NCBI RefSeq assembly: GCF_002924445.1
Contig: NZ_PIGG01000074.1
Coordinates: 1 to 64,000, forward strand
DNA: 64,000 bases
Reading direction: 5' to 3'
Source: Minwuia thermotolerans
Lineage (GTDB): Bacteria > Pseudomonadota > Alphaproteobacteria > Minwuiales > Minwuiaceae
Every line of letters begins with the position of its first letter. The first letter of the stretch is position 1. The translations under genes and the position numbers were made by a program. Positions 19,968 to 28,117 of this stretch are shown one piece after another. The notes beneath the pieces are model-generated. The model was not told the DNA's origin and ran no database searches. It saw only the letters and a program-made list of their open reading frames with translations.

Positions 19968-20339
19968 TTGGCCAGGATACTTGTCGCCGAAGACGTGCCG
20001 GAAATGCGCGAGGCGCTGGACCTGGTGCTCCGCCAGGCCGGGCACGAGGCCGTGCTGACGGGGGATGGCGAGGCCGCGCTGGCGAGTCTCGGCGACAGCG
20101 CCTTCGACGTCCTCGTGCTCGACATCTGGATGCCGAAGAGGGGCGGACTGGATGTCATGAAGGCGATAACGGAAAACTGGCCCGAAATGCCGGTGATCGT
20201 CATTTCCGGCGGCGGCCCCGACGCCACGCTGGAGAACGTCACCGCCGTGGCCGATCTCTATGGCGCGATCCGCGTGCTCTACAAGCCCTTCGACGACGAG
20301 GAACTGGTCGAGGCCGTGGCCGAAGCCCTGGGCGCTTAG
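19968..20339 (+). CDS. Single-domain response regulator (CheY-like)
   Basis: A 123-residue receiver domain with no output domain: acidic pocket Glu8/Asp9, phosphoacceptor Asp52 in LVLDIWMP, a Ser in VIVISGG and the invariant lysine in VLYKPFDD. It starts with TTG 19968, preceded by GAGGGGGATAAGGGGA. It follows the multi-PAS kinase in the same operon and is the likely phosphoryl acceptor. Acts by protein-protein contact, target unknown. Confidence 0.88.
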   Translation: MARILVAEDVPEMREALDLVLRQAGHEAVLTGDGEAALASLGDSAFDVLVLDIWMPKRGGLDVMKAITENWPEMPVIVISGGGPDATLENVTAVADLYGAIRVLYKPFDDEELVEAVAEALGA

Positions 20340-20349
20340 AGCGCCCTCC

Positions 20350-21093
20350 TCAGCCGCCGCGTACCGGGGTCTCCGCCCCGCCGCGCTTGCGCCTGGCCAG
20401 CAGGTTCAGCACTTCCACCAGGATCGAGAAGGCGATGGCGAAGTAGAGATAGCCCCGCGGGATGTGGAAATGCAGCCCGTCGGCGATCAGCGCCATGCCT
20501 ACCAGCAGCAGGAAACTCAGCGCCAGCATCTTGGTCGTCGGATGACGCTTGATGAAGTCGGAGACCGGCCTGGCGGCGAACATCATCACCGCGATGGCGA
20601 TGACCACGGCCGCGATCATGATCGGCAGCTCGTCGGTCATGCCGACGGCGGTAATCACCGAATCCAGAGAAAACACGGCGTCCAGCGCCACGATCTGCAC
20701 GATGGCCATGGCGAAGCCTGTGCTGCCGGGCCGGGAGGTCGCCTCCTCGCCCTCGACCGAGTGATGGATCTCCATCGTGCCCTTGACCAGCAGGAACAGC
20801 CCGCCGCCCAGCATGATCAGGTCGCGCCAGCTCACCACATGGTCGAAGACCTCGAAGATCGGCGTCGTCAGGCGCGCGATCCAGACGATGGCGAACAGCA
20901 GTGCGATGCGCATGCCGAGGGCGAGACTCAGGCCGATGCGCTGCGCCAGCGGCTGCTGCTCCGGCTTCAGCTTGGCGGTGACGATGGACAGGAAGACGAG
21001 ATTGTCGATGCCGAGCACCACCTCGAGCGCGGTCAGGGTCGCCAGCGACGCCCACGCGCTCGGGTCGGACAGCAGTCCCATGATCTCGGCCAT
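20350..21093 (-). CDS. TerC-family integral membrane protein
   Basis: A 247-residue polytopic membrane protein with about seven hydrophobic segments. The two acidic TerC motifs are present: LEVVLGIDNLVFLS near residue 24 and VALDAVFSLDSVITAVG near residue 135. TerC/YkoY/YgdQ proteins are implicated in metal ion (manganese) handling during secretion and in tellurium resistance. It is convergent with the response regulator, 10 bp apart. Which branch it belongs to cannot be decided here. Confidence 0.9.
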   Translation of the reverse strand: MAEIMGLLSDPSAWASLATLTALEVVLGIDNLVFLSIVTAKLKPEQQPLAQRIGLSLALGMRIALLFAIVWIARLTTPIFEVFDHVVSWRDLIMLGGGLFLLVKGTMEIHHSVEGEEATSRPGSTGFAMAIVQIVALDAVFSLDSVITAVGMTDELPIMIAAVVIAIAVMMFAARPVSDFIKRHPTTKMLALSFLLLVGMALIADGLHFHIPRGYLYFAIAFSILVEVLNLLARRKRGGAETPVRGG

Positions 21094-21142
21094 ATCCGGT
21101 CCCCTCCAGGTGCGGCGGCGCAGCGCCGGCGTTGAGAATGGG

Positions 21143-22222
21143 TCAGGCCGCGAGGCCTTTCAAGGCGAGACGCTGGGTCGCCAGCGCGCGCTCCCAGATC
21201 ATTGCCTTCCAGTCGCGGGCGTCCTGGTAGAAGGCGTCGCGCACGGCGCGCTTGATCTCCCGGCCGCGGGCGCTGCCGGGATCGCCGTGATGGCGCAGCC
21301 AGTTGTCGGAGACCAGCGCGCCGATCACCTTGTCCTCGGGCTGGGTGCCGTACTCCAGCGCAATGGCGGTGACGTCCGCCGCCGGCAGCATCGCCTCGAC
21401 GGCGTCCAGCATCTGCCCCGTCAGCTTCGCCGAGGCCGAGGTGCCGAGATGGGGCGAGGCGGCGTCGCCCTCGTACCAGGCCATGGCGCGGTCATGGCCG
21501 GGCGTGCCGGGACGGTGGTCGACGATGCGCTCGCCGAAGCCGCGCGGGCCGAGGCCGGTGTGGTAGTCGATGACGGCGAGGTGCTTCAGTCCGGCGCAGC
21601 GGCCGCGCACGATCGCTTCCACCGTGCGCCGGGACCAGCTCGGCCCCCGGCCGCCGTAGAAGATGCCCTGCGGGTCCTCGTACTGGCCGGCGGTCGCCGC
21701 CTCCCGGAACGTCCAGAAGCCCTCGCGCGCGACGTAGTCGTCAACGCCGGCCCTGATGCGGGCCAGCGTGCTGTCGTCCCAGCTTTCGGGGCAGAGGATC
21801 GGCTGCACCTCGCGATAGCGCGGGTTGGCCGGCGGGTCGGCGTGATCGACGAAATTGCGGTTGAGGTCGATATTGTCCTCGGTCGTCCGGGACAGCGCGG
21901 CGAAGCCGTAGGGGTTGATGGCGTGCACATGGACCTGCGCCGTGTCGGCGGGAACCTCCCGCCAGAGGCCCTCGGCGAGCCAGGCGGTCTGCACCCCCGA
22001 GCCGCAGAAGCCTTCCGCCCCGTGCGTGCCGGAAAAGGTCAGCAGCATCTTCTCCGCCGCCGGATCGCCCAGCACCGCCACATCGGTCGTCAGTTCGACG
22101 CCGGCGGGGCTGGCCGCGGGGTTGACGTGGCGCTCCAGCCGGGCGCCGGCGGCCTCTGCGGCGGCGCGGAACTTCGCGCGCGCATCGGCGTAGTCAGCGG
22201 CGAAATGACGGGCGATGTCCAT
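21143..22222 (-). CDS. DUF2817 family M14-like metallopeptidase
   Basis: A 359-residue protein with the zinc carboxypeptidase-like layout of DUF2817: SGTHGAEGFCGS supplies the H-x-x-E zinc ligands, INPYGF...ENIDLNRNF is the M14 arginine/asparagine substrate segment, and VIDYHTGLGPRGFGE carries the third zinc histidine. No signal peptide is present, so it is cytosolic. I start at ATG 22222 because similarity begins at MDIARHF; the longer open frame runs into intergenic DNA. Substrate unknown. Confidence 0.85.
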   Translation of the reverse strand: MDIARHFAADYADARAKFRAAAEAAGARLERHVNPAASPAGVELTTDVAVLGDPAAEKMLLTFSGTHGAEGFCGSGVQTAWLAEGLWREVPADTAQVHVHAINPYGFAALSRTTEDNIDLNRNFVDHADPPANPRYREVQPILCPESWDDSTLARIRAGVDDYVAREGFWTFREAATAGQYEDPQGIFYGGRGPSWSRRTVEAIVRGRCAGLKHLAVIDYHTGLGPRGFGERIVDHRPGTPGHDRAMAWYEGDAASPHLGTSASAKLTGQMLDAVEAMLPAADVTAIALEYGTQPEDKVIGALVSDNWLRHHGDPGSARGREIKRAVRDAFYQDARDWKAMIWERALATQRLALKGLAA

Positions 22223-22310
22223 GGGGCTGTCCTCGGGGCTCGGGTGACGGCGGAGACTAGCACGGCGCACATTGCGGGAATGTGAGCGATCTCGCCGGGC
22301 CTGCAAGGGG

Positions 22311-23213
22311 TCAGACGGTTTCCTTTCGCCCACCGAAGGTGCTGCCGGCGGAGGCTGAGACGATGCAGCCGATGGCGGTCCATTGCGTCCAGTCCAGCCG
22401 CTCGTCCAGCAGCACGAAGCCGACCAGCGCGGCGACCGCCGGCGCGCCGCTGATCACGAGGCCGAAGACGCTGCCCGACACGCGCCGCAGCGTCAGCATC
22501 TCCAGCAGGTAGGGCACGACGCTGGAGAGCACGGCCACCGCCGCGCCGATCGCCAGGATCTCCGCATCCAGCAGGACGGCGCCGGCATTGACCGCGCCGA
22601 TGGGCGCGACGAACAGCGCGGCCGCCAGCATGCCCCAGGTCACCGCCTGCCCGGCCGGCAGCACCGAGGCGCGCTTGCCGAAGACGATGTAGAGCGCCCA
22701 GCAGCCGGCCGCGGCGCCCGCCCAGGCGATGCCGACAGGGTCGAGCGCGCCCGGCCCGGTCTCGATCGGCAGCAGGATCGTGAGGCCCGTGACCGCCAGC
22801 GCGACCCAGAGCAGGTCGACGATACGCCGGCAGCCCGCGAGCGCCACGACCAGCGGCCCCGTGACCTCGATGGCGACGGCGATGCCGATCGGGATCAGCT
22901 CCATGGCGCGGTAGATGGAGAAGTTCATCGCCCCCAGCATCACGCCATAGGCGGCGACCGAGCGGATGGCGCGGCGGTCGAGCCGGGCCCGCCAGGGCCG
23001 CCAGATCAGGGCCAGGAACAGCGCCGAGAGGCCGATGCGGAGCGCGGTGACGCCGTCGGCGCCGACCAGCGGGAACAGGGTCTTGGCGAAGGCCGCGCCG
23101 GCATATTGCGAGATCAGCGCAGCGCTGAGAAACAGCAGCGGGATCGCCGCTTCCGCCGGCGAGCGCAGGGCGCCAGGTGGCGGTCCGGTCAGGCGCTCAC
23201 CCTCCATCGCCAC
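22311..23213 (-). CDS. EamA-family exporter, RhtA-like
   Basis: A 300-residue transporter with ten hydrophobic segments in two EamA repeats. The first-repeat stretch LRIGLSALFLALIWRPWRA and the MNFSIYRAMELIPIGIAVAIEVTGPLVVAL segment resemble RhtA/YddG-type threonine-homoserine exporters. The start is GTG 23213 (or ATG 23207); either overlaps the end of the upstream TetR gene, so the two are translationally coupled and the exporter is probably the regulator's target. Confidence 0.82.
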   Translation of the reverse strand: MAMEGERLTGPPPGALRSPAEAAIPLLFLSAALISQYAGAAFAKTLFPLVGADGVTALRIGLSALFLALIWRPWRARLDRRAIRSVAAYGVMLGAMNFSIYRAMELIPIGIAVAIEVTGPLVVALAGCRRIVDLLWVALAVTGLTILLPIETGPGALDPVGIAWAGAAAGCWALYIVFGKRASVLPAGQAVTWGMLAAALFVAPIGAVNAGAVLLDAEILAIGAAVAVLSSVVPYLLEMLTLRRVSGSVFGLVISGAPAVAALVGFVLLDERLDWTQWTAIGCIVSASAGSTFGGRKETV

Positions 23214-23760
23214 GCCCTTCCGGCCAGCCGGCCGCGAGCAGCTCGTCGGCCAGCGGATGCTCGTCGGGCACGGCGCGCGACAGCATCATCGCGCCGGCCA
23301 TCCGGGCGACGATCCCGGCGGCGCGGCGGCGGCGTTCCTCCCCGTCGCCGTTCTCCGGGAGCAGCCGTTCCACCGTGCCGATCAGCTCTTCCAGACCCTC
23401 GGCGAAGGCCTGCCGCACCTCCGGCGCCCCGCGCGCCGTCTCCGCGGCCAGCGACGGGGCGGGACAGGCGCGGGCGGGGGCCTCGCGGGCCTCGCGCGCG
23501 AGATAGCCCCGGAGCAGTTCGTCCAGGCTGCGCGCGCCGGCGCGTTCGGCGGCCATGCGGCGGAAGGCGTCCTCCAGCGCCGCCGCCGCCAGCGCCGACT
23601 TGGAGGGGAAATGGTTGTAGAAGCCGCCATGGGTCAGGCCTGCGGCCTTCATCAGGTCGCTGACGGCGACGCCGTCGAAGCCGCGTTCCCGGAACAGCTC
23701 GCCCGAGACCTTCCGTATCCGCTCCCGGTTTCTCTGCGCCTCCTCGCGGCTGATCCGCAT
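23197..23760 (-). CDS. TetR-family transcriptional regulator
   Basis: A 187-residue repressor with an N-terminal helix-turn-helix: RISREEAQRNRERI, then ELFRERGFDGVAVSDLMKAAGLTHGGFYNHFPSKSAL (about residues 20-55). The C-terminal ligand domain is divergent as usual. ATG 23760 follows the TTCCTCC complement of a good ribosome binding site. It overlaps a downstream DMT exporter gene, is divergent from a tautomerase gene, and has inverted repeats in the 179-bp gap, so autoregulation with control of both neighbours is likely. Confidence 0.88.
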   Translation of the reverse strand: MRISREEAQRNRERIRKVSGELFRERGFDGVAVSDLMKAAGLTHGGFYNHFPSKSALAAAALEDAFRRMAAERAGARSLDELLRGYLAREAREAPARACPAPSLAAETARGAPEVRQAFAEGLEELIGTVERLLPENGDGEERRRRAAGIVARMAGAMMLSRAVPDEHPLADELLAAGWPEGRGDGG

Positions 23761-23798
23761 GACGTTCCTCCTGCGCAACAATCCGTGTATTGCGGACG

Positions 23799-23892
23799 TT
23801 TATCATCAATAACCCGTCGGCGGTCGGAGGAAAAGCGCTGCCTGCGGCTTGCCGCGGGCCATTTTTGCATTATTAATGATGTATATCATCAA
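23799..23892. promoter_or_regulatory. Candidate TetR operators between tetR-like and tautomerase genes
   Basis: Two related AT-rich elements face each other in an otherwise GC-rich gap. At 23799-23813, TTTATCATCAATAAC reads on the other strand as GTTATTGATGATAAA. At 23870-23892, TTATTAATGATG is followed by TATAT and CATCA, making a TGATG/CATCA hairpin. The shared half is TTATTrATGAT. Their position next to both start codons fits a regulator binding site. Confidence 0.5.
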
Positions 23893-23939
23893 AATGACGA
23901 CGGCATGAAGCCGCCGCCCGCAGCCGCAGGAGAAGCCCG

Positions 23940-24365
23940 ATGCCGCTCTGGAAGATCTACCACCCCGAGGACGCCTTCACCGCCGAGGACCGCCAGGAGC
24001 TGGCCCGCCGCATCACCGCCACATATGACCGCCTGCCGGAATTCTATGTCGGCGTGGTGTTTCAGGCAGTCGGTCCGGACAGCTTCTTCATCGGCGGCGA
24101 GCCGCGCGACAACTTCGTCCGCATCTGGGTCGACCATATTGCGCGAAGCCTGCCGACGGAGGAGCTGCGCACCTGGTGGATCGGCCGCTGCGAAGAGGCG
24201 CTGGCGCCCTTCATCCGTGACCGCGGGCTGGACTGGGAGTTCCACATCGACGAGACGCCTTTCGATTTCTGGTCGATCCAGGGCTACCGGCCGCCGAAGC
24301 CGGATACCGAGGATGACCGGCGCTGGAAGCGGGAGAACCGGCCCAGCCCGCCGACCGGCGCCTGA
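23940..24365 (+). CDS. Tautomerase family protein (cis-CaaD-like)
   Basis: A 141-residue protein starting Met-Pro-Leu-Trp, so the catalytic N-terminal proline (Pro1 after Met removal) of the tautomerase superfamily is present. The length and the segments YHPEDAFTAEDRQELARRIT and DWEFHIDETPFDFW fit the Tautomerase_3 or cis-3-chloroacrylic acid dehalogenase-like branch of trimeric enzymes rather than the 60-residue 4-oxalocrotonate tautomerases. Substrate unknown. It is divergent from a TetR regulator with inverted repeats in the shared promoter. Confidence 0.82.
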   Translation: MPLWKIYHPEDAFTAEDRQELARRITATYDRLPEFYVGVVFQAVGPDSFFIGGEPRDNFVRIWVDHIARSLPTEELRTWWIGRCEEALAPFIRDRGLDWEFHIDETPFDFWSIQGYRPPKPDTEDDRRWKRENRPSPPTGA

Positions 24366-24385
24366 CGCCCGGCCGCGGCGGCGCA

Positions 24386-25309
24386 TCACTGCCGGCGGTC
24401 CAGCAAGCCGATGGCGAGCACGAGGCCGGCGGTGGTGACGGCGACGCCGCCCCACTGGACCGCGGACGGGAACTCGCCCAGCAGCGGCGCGCCGAGCAGG
24501 ACGCCGGCCGCCGGCACCGCCGAAGGAAACACGGCGGCCCGCGAAGGCCCCAGCCGCGCCACGCAGGCCATGAAGGCTGCCGTCGCGATGCAGCCGGCGA
24601 AGACGCCCTGGCCCAGCCACTGCAGCGCGAACTGGTCCCAGCCGATGGCGGCAAGGCGGTCCGCGTCGGCCAGCAGGAGATAGACCGGCAGCATCATCGC
24701 CGCCGACAGGACCGTCACCACCGCCGCGCCCTTCAACGCCGGCACGGCCCAGAGCCGGAGCAGGATGGCAAAGACCGCGAAGCACGTATTGGCGGCGATG
24801 AAACAGAGATCGCCCAGCAATATGAGCCCGGTCAGGTCGGTGCGGAGCGCGCCGGCTCCGACGAGACCGATGCCGGCGGTGATCAGCGCCAGACCTGCAA
24901 TCCGCCGGGCACCCGGCCGCTCGCCCGCGAAGACCACCGCCAGCAGCGTGGTCGCCAGGGTCAGCGTGGCCGGGCCGATCACGGCGCCGTGGGTCACCGG
25001 CGCGAGGCTGAAGCCGCCGGCCATGAGAAAGCCGAAGGCCGGTCCGCCGAAACAGGCCAGCACCAGCCCGCGCGCCCAGCCGATGCCCCCCAGATCCCGG
25101 AGTCCGGCGCGGACCAGCAGCGGCAGGAAAATGATTCCCGCCGGCGCCAGCCGCGCCACCGCGAGGTCGAAGGGGCCGAAGCCGGCGAGCGCGCCGTGGC
25201 GGGCGATGATCACATAGCCGCTCCAGCCCGTCAGGGCGAGCAGGCCGAAGGCAAGCCCGGCCGCCGTCAGGCCGCCGGAAGCCGCGGCACGATGCTGCGA
25301 TACAGGCAA
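24386..25309 (-). CDS. EamA/DMT-family transporter
   Basis: A roughly 307-residue inner-membrane protein with ten hydrophobic segments in two repeats (FGLLALTGWSGYVIIARHGAL..., LGDLCFIAANTCFAVFAILLRL...). Such transporters export amino acids or metabolites. The start is uncertain: TTG 25309 has a strong GGAGGGGGAGGA ahead of it and is preferred over TTG 25345, which lies upstream of that ribosome binding site. It is convergent with the tautomerase gene, and nothing nearby shows its substrate. Confidence 0.82.
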   Translation of the reverse strand: MPVSQHRAAASGGLTAAGLAFGLLALTGWSGYVIIARHGALAGFGPFDLAVARLAPAGIIFLPLLVRAGLRDLGGIGWARGLVLACFGGPAFGFLMAGGFSLAPVTHGAVIGPATLTLATTLLAVVFAGERPGARRIAGLALITAGIGLVGAGALRTDLTGLILLGDLCFIAANTCFAVFAILLRLWAVPALKGAAVVTVLSAAMMLPVYLLLADADRLAAIGWDQFALQWLGQGVFAGCIATAAFMACVARLGPSRAAVFPSAVPAAGVLLGAPLLGEFPSAVQWGGVAVTTAGLVLAIGLLDRRQ

Positions 25310-25367
25310 TGCGCGTCCTCCCCCTCCGGGAGGGAACGCCGGCAAAGTGTCGGGGTCAAGCCGGCGT

Positions 25368-26102
25368 TCAGCCGCCCGCCGGGGCCGGCGCTTCGCGCTG
25401 TGCGATCTCCAGGATCAGCTTGCGCACCAGAGCCTCCCGGAATCCGCCGGGGCTGTCGACCGGCAGGGCGAAGGACCACGGCCCGCCGATCACGTCGCGC
25501 CGGAAATGCTCCAGCAGGGCCATGCCGCCGGGCCCGGTCATGCCGCCCGAGCGGTAGTTCAGCGCCAGGGCGTTGATGACGATGCCGTCGGCCACTGCCG
25601 CGTCGCGCGCGGCCCCCAGCGGCATGCCGCCATACTGGCCGGCGTCGCCCGAGACATCGATCACCTTGCGGTGGCCGTCGTAGGCGTTCTCCTGGATCCA
25701 CGCATGGCAGAAGGCGATGGCGTTGGAGATCGAGTTCCAGCCCACGGCGCGCCGGGGCGCGGCGCGGATGCGCCCCGCGAAGTCCGCCGCGGTCTCCGGA
25801 CCGCCGATGAAATGCCAGTCCGTCACCGGGTTCATGCTGTCGGCGCCGCCCCACTCCATCATGGCGATGGCGATGCCGCCCTCGTAGCCCGAAGCGATGA
25901 TGTCGAGCACGCGGCGGTCGGCGATGGCCTGGGCGTAGGCTTCCCGCTGGAAGGCGAACTCGTCCGCGTCGATGGAGCCGGAGCCGTCGACGGCGAGACA
26001 GATCTCCACGTCGACCGCGCGGCGCGCGTCTTCCCGAGCCGCCGCGCCGGGCGGCGGAAGGAGCAGGGCCGCGAGGGCCAGTATGGCGAGCGCGGTTCTC
26101 AA
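25368..26102 (-). CDS. DUF1194 domain protein (vWA-like, exported)
   Basis: A 244-residue protein with a cleavable signal peptide (residues 1-22, ending GAAA) and a von Willebrand A-like fold. The metal-dependent adhesion site begins CLAVDGSGSIDADEF (about residues 35-49). Later segments GWNSISNAIAFCHAWI and RKVIDVSGDAGQ complete the DUF1194 pattern. Predicted periplasmic. Function of the family is unknown; a ligand- or protein-binding role is inferred from the fold. Starts at ATG 26102. Confidence 0.85.
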   Translation of the reverse strand: MRTALAILALAALLLPPPGAAAREDARRAVDVEICLAVDGSGSIDADEFAFQREAYAQAIADRRVLDIIASGYEGGIAIAMMEWGGADSMNPVTDWHFIGGPETAADFAGRIRAAPRRAVGWNSISNAIAFCHAWIQENAYDGHRKVIDVSGDAGQYGGMPLGAARDAAVADGIVINALALNYRSGGMTGPGGMALLEHFRRDVIGGPWSFALPVDSPGGFREALVRKLILEIAQREAPAPAGG

Positions 26103-26273
26103 GCGGTCATCCGTTGCGCGGCGGGAGCGCCGCTGGCTTCATCGTAGCTCGACCGGTTCCGCCGGAGAAACCCTGCCGTCCGCTCGTACCGCCGATCGCG
26201 GGAGGCGCATCTCGGAGGGGCTAGTACTTCTCCCCCATTCGATGTGGCGGCGGGTATCGCTATCTTTCGCGCC

Positions 26274-26759
26274 ATGAGAACCCTGTGCCGGTTGAGCGCG
26301 AGCCTCATGTGCCTGTGGCTCGTCGGGGGCTGTACGGCCCTCGGCGCGGTGGGCACTGCCGTGAGCGTGGTGGACATGGTGGCCGGCGGCGGCTCGTCCT
26401 CGAGCGGCCCCGCCAATCCGCGCATGAAACCTCTGGCGGAAACGGCGGCGGTGCGCGAGGCGCTGGCGGAGAGCGACCGCAAGGTCGATCCGTCCTGTCA
26501 GCGTCAGCTCGACAGCGTCCCCCCGCCGGCGGCGAATACCGGCAGCGAACCCGGCTGCCGCCATGAATTCGTGTGCCTGCCGGGAATGGACGCGCCGCGG
26601 CCGATGCTGGTCTGCGACGGCGGCGACGCTCCGGCGGCGCAGGCGGTGACGCCCGTGTCGGGCCATGTCGCCCGCGGCCGGCCGGACCGGGACGACGACT
26701 GGCGCTGGGCCGGGGCCGCCGGACCCCGCGCCGCCGACAGCAAAGGAGAAGAAGAATGA
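26274..26759 (+). CDS. Putative lipoprotein of unknown function
   Basis: A 161-residue product with a signal peptide and lipobox LVGGC (acylated Cys20). The rest is low in hydrophobic residues and contains four further cysteines at about residues 74, 95, 101 and 117, which could form disulfides in the periplasm. It resembles nothing I recognise. Its stop overlaps the next start as ATGA, so it is translationally coupled to the exported peptidoglycan-binding protein downstream, which suggests a shared envelope role. Confidence 0.6.
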   Translation: MRTLCRLSASLMCLWLVGGCTALGAVGTAVSVVDMVAGGGSSSSGPANPRMKPLAETAAVREALAESDRKVDPSCQRQLDSVPPPAANTGSEPGCRHEFVCLPGMDAPRPMLVCDGGDAPAAQAVTPVSGHVARGRPDRDDDWRWAGAAGPRAADSKGEEE

Positions 26760-27367
26760 AACGGACAGCAATCGCGATCGCGTCCGCCGCCGTCATGGCG
26801 GCCGCCGCTACCCCGGCCACGGCCGCCGACGGCCAGGGCCGTTTCGCAGTGAAGGGCGCCGGGCAGGTGAGCTGCCAGAAGTTCATCCAGATGCGTCAGA
26901 ACAAGAACAGCCGCGAGTACGCCATGACCCAGGGCTGGATCCAGGGCTATCTGACCGCTTCCAACCGCCACATGCCGGACACGTTCGATCTGACGCCGTG
27001 GCAGTCGACGGAGCTCATCGCCACCCTGATCGAGGAAAGCTGCCAGGGTGACAGCGACGCCAGGCTGGCGGCCATGACAGGCGCCGTCGCTCAGGGGCTG
27101 TCCGAGCACCGTCTCGACAGCAACTCGCCGACGCAGCAGTTCAGCGTCGCCGGACAGAACTACGTCATGCACAAGGCGACGATCGCGCAGATGCAGCGCC
27201 GGCTGCAGGACATGGGCGCCTACAATGGCGCCATCGACGGCAGCTTCGGCCCCAACACCCAGGGGGCGATCGAGCAGTTCCAGTCCGCCGTGGACGGCCT
27301 GGACGCCACCGGCGCCCCGACCCAGGTGACCCTGTTCTACCTGCTGCTCGGTGAGATGCGGGGCTGA
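26756..27367 (+). CDS. Exported protein with C-terminal peptidoglycan-binding domain
   Basis: A 203-residue product with a signal peptide (cleavage after ATAA near residue 24). A two-cysteine helical domain follows (residues 30-120, VSCQKFIQMRQ ... IEESCQGD), reminiscent of HdeA/Rap1a-like small periplasmic domains. A PG_binding_1 repeat closes the protein (IAQMQRRLQDMGAYNGAIDGSFGPNTQGAIEQFQ, about residues 142-180). It probably sits in the periplasm bound to the cell wall. It is coupled to the lipoprotein upstream by an ATGA overlap and followed by a strong terminator hairpin. Function otherwise unknown. Confidence 0.75.
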   Translation: MKRTAIAIASAAVMAAAATPATAADGQGRFAVKGAGQVSCQKFIQMRQNKNSREYAMTQGWIQGYLTASNRHMPDTFDLTPWQSTELIATLIEESCQGDSDARLAAMTGAVAQGLSEHRLDSNSPTQQFSVAGQNYVMHKATIAQMQRRLQDMGAYNGAIDGSFGPNTQGAIEQFQSAVDGLDATGAPTQVTLFYLLLGEMRG

Positions 27368-27394
27368 CGGGCCGCCAATGCCGGGGCAACGACG

Positions 27395-27430
27395 AAGGGC
27401 CGGGCCGCGATGGCGGCGCCGGCCCTTTTT
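27395..27430 (+). terminator. Rho-independent terminator
   Basis: Hairpin with outer arms AAGGGCCGG and CCGGCCCTT and inner arms GCCGC/GCGGC, followed by a run of T to 27430. It lies 27 bp after the stop of the peptidoglycan-binding protein gene. Confidence 0.8.
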
Positions 27431-27612
27431 CATGCCTGTCGCCGGACCTCTGCCGCGCCTTCGGCGTAGAGTCCGGCGGACGCACGCTCGGAAAGAAGAC
27501 GGTCGGCGAGGGATCCGAATCGCGTCGGCCTCCGCCCGGCGTCGGACCGATCGATGGCCCGGGCCGGGGGAGGCCGGTGTCGGCGCGCTCCCCGTGAAAT
27601 CGGAAAGGCGTC

Positions 27613-28041
27613 CTAGTTCTGGCTGTTCAGCAGCTGCCCGACGTCGTCGATCACGTTGTCGGTCTCGGCGTTCTCGTCGGTGTCGGCGGTCTGATCGCCG
27701 TCGCTTTCCTGGCCGAGATTGATGCTGGCGTTGGCGCCCTCGCCCACGACCACGCAGGAGAGGTTGCTGGTGGCCGCGGTCTTGTCCTCGCCGCCGCCGC
27801 CGCAGAGCACGACGCCCTGGCCGGAACCGGTGGTCACCCGGGTCGGATTGGCCTGCTCCTCGAAGACGCCTTCCTCGGCCTGCTTGATCATGGCAGCGAC
27901 CGAGGTGCGGTTCTTCGGCGTGGGCGTCCAGTTGTTCTCGATGTTCTGCGCCTGGGCCAGGGGCATGGCCAGCAGCACGGCGCCGGCGGCCAGCGCGGCC
28001 GTTCCGATCACGGCCAGGCGGTAATTCATTGTTCTGGTCAT
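27613..28041 (-). CDS. Small secreted protein of the CsgG-like cluster
   Basis: A 142-residue product with a signal peptide ending PLAQAQ (about residue 32). The mature part is Asn-, Thr-, Gly- and acid-rich and holds two cysteines (VVLCGGGGED and SNLSCVVVGEG). The tail QESDGDQTADTDENAETDN is very acidic. I do not recognise a family. Being the last gene of a three-gene set with a CsgG/HfaB-like secretion lipoprotein and a larger repetitive secreted protein, it is a candidate minor substrate, nucleator or anchor; this is inference. Start ATG 28041 has GGAGCGG at about 6 bp; ATG 28047 is too close to that site. Confidence 0.6.
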   Translation of the reverse strand: MTRTMNYRLAVIGTAALAAGAVLLAMPLAQAQNIENNWTPTPKNRTSVAAMIKQAEEGVFEEQANPTRVTTGSGQGVVLCGGGGEDKTAATSNLSCVVVGEGANASINLGQESDGDQTADTDENAETDNVIDDVGQLLNSQN

Positions 28042-28072
28042 CGTCATCCGCTCCGAAGCTAGGAATGGAAAG

Positions 28073-28096
28073 CCGGGGCGGGTCGCCCCGCCCCGG
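28073..28096 (-). terminator. Intercistronic hairpin in the CsgG-like cluster
   Basis: Arms CCGGGGCGGG and CCCGCCCCGG around TCGC, between the 369-residue secreted protein gene and the small secreted protein gene. No U tract follows in the direction of transcription, so partial attenuation or mRNA stabilisation is more likely than full termination. Confidence 0.5.
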
Positions 28097-28117
28097 TTTC
28101 CGGTTGGGCCAGTCGGC

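Noticed and set aside
26139-26771. Antisense frames opposite the lipoprotein/peptidoglycan-binding pair
   Set aside because: No family features. The plus-strand pair has a signal peptide, lipobox, ATGA coupling and a terminator.
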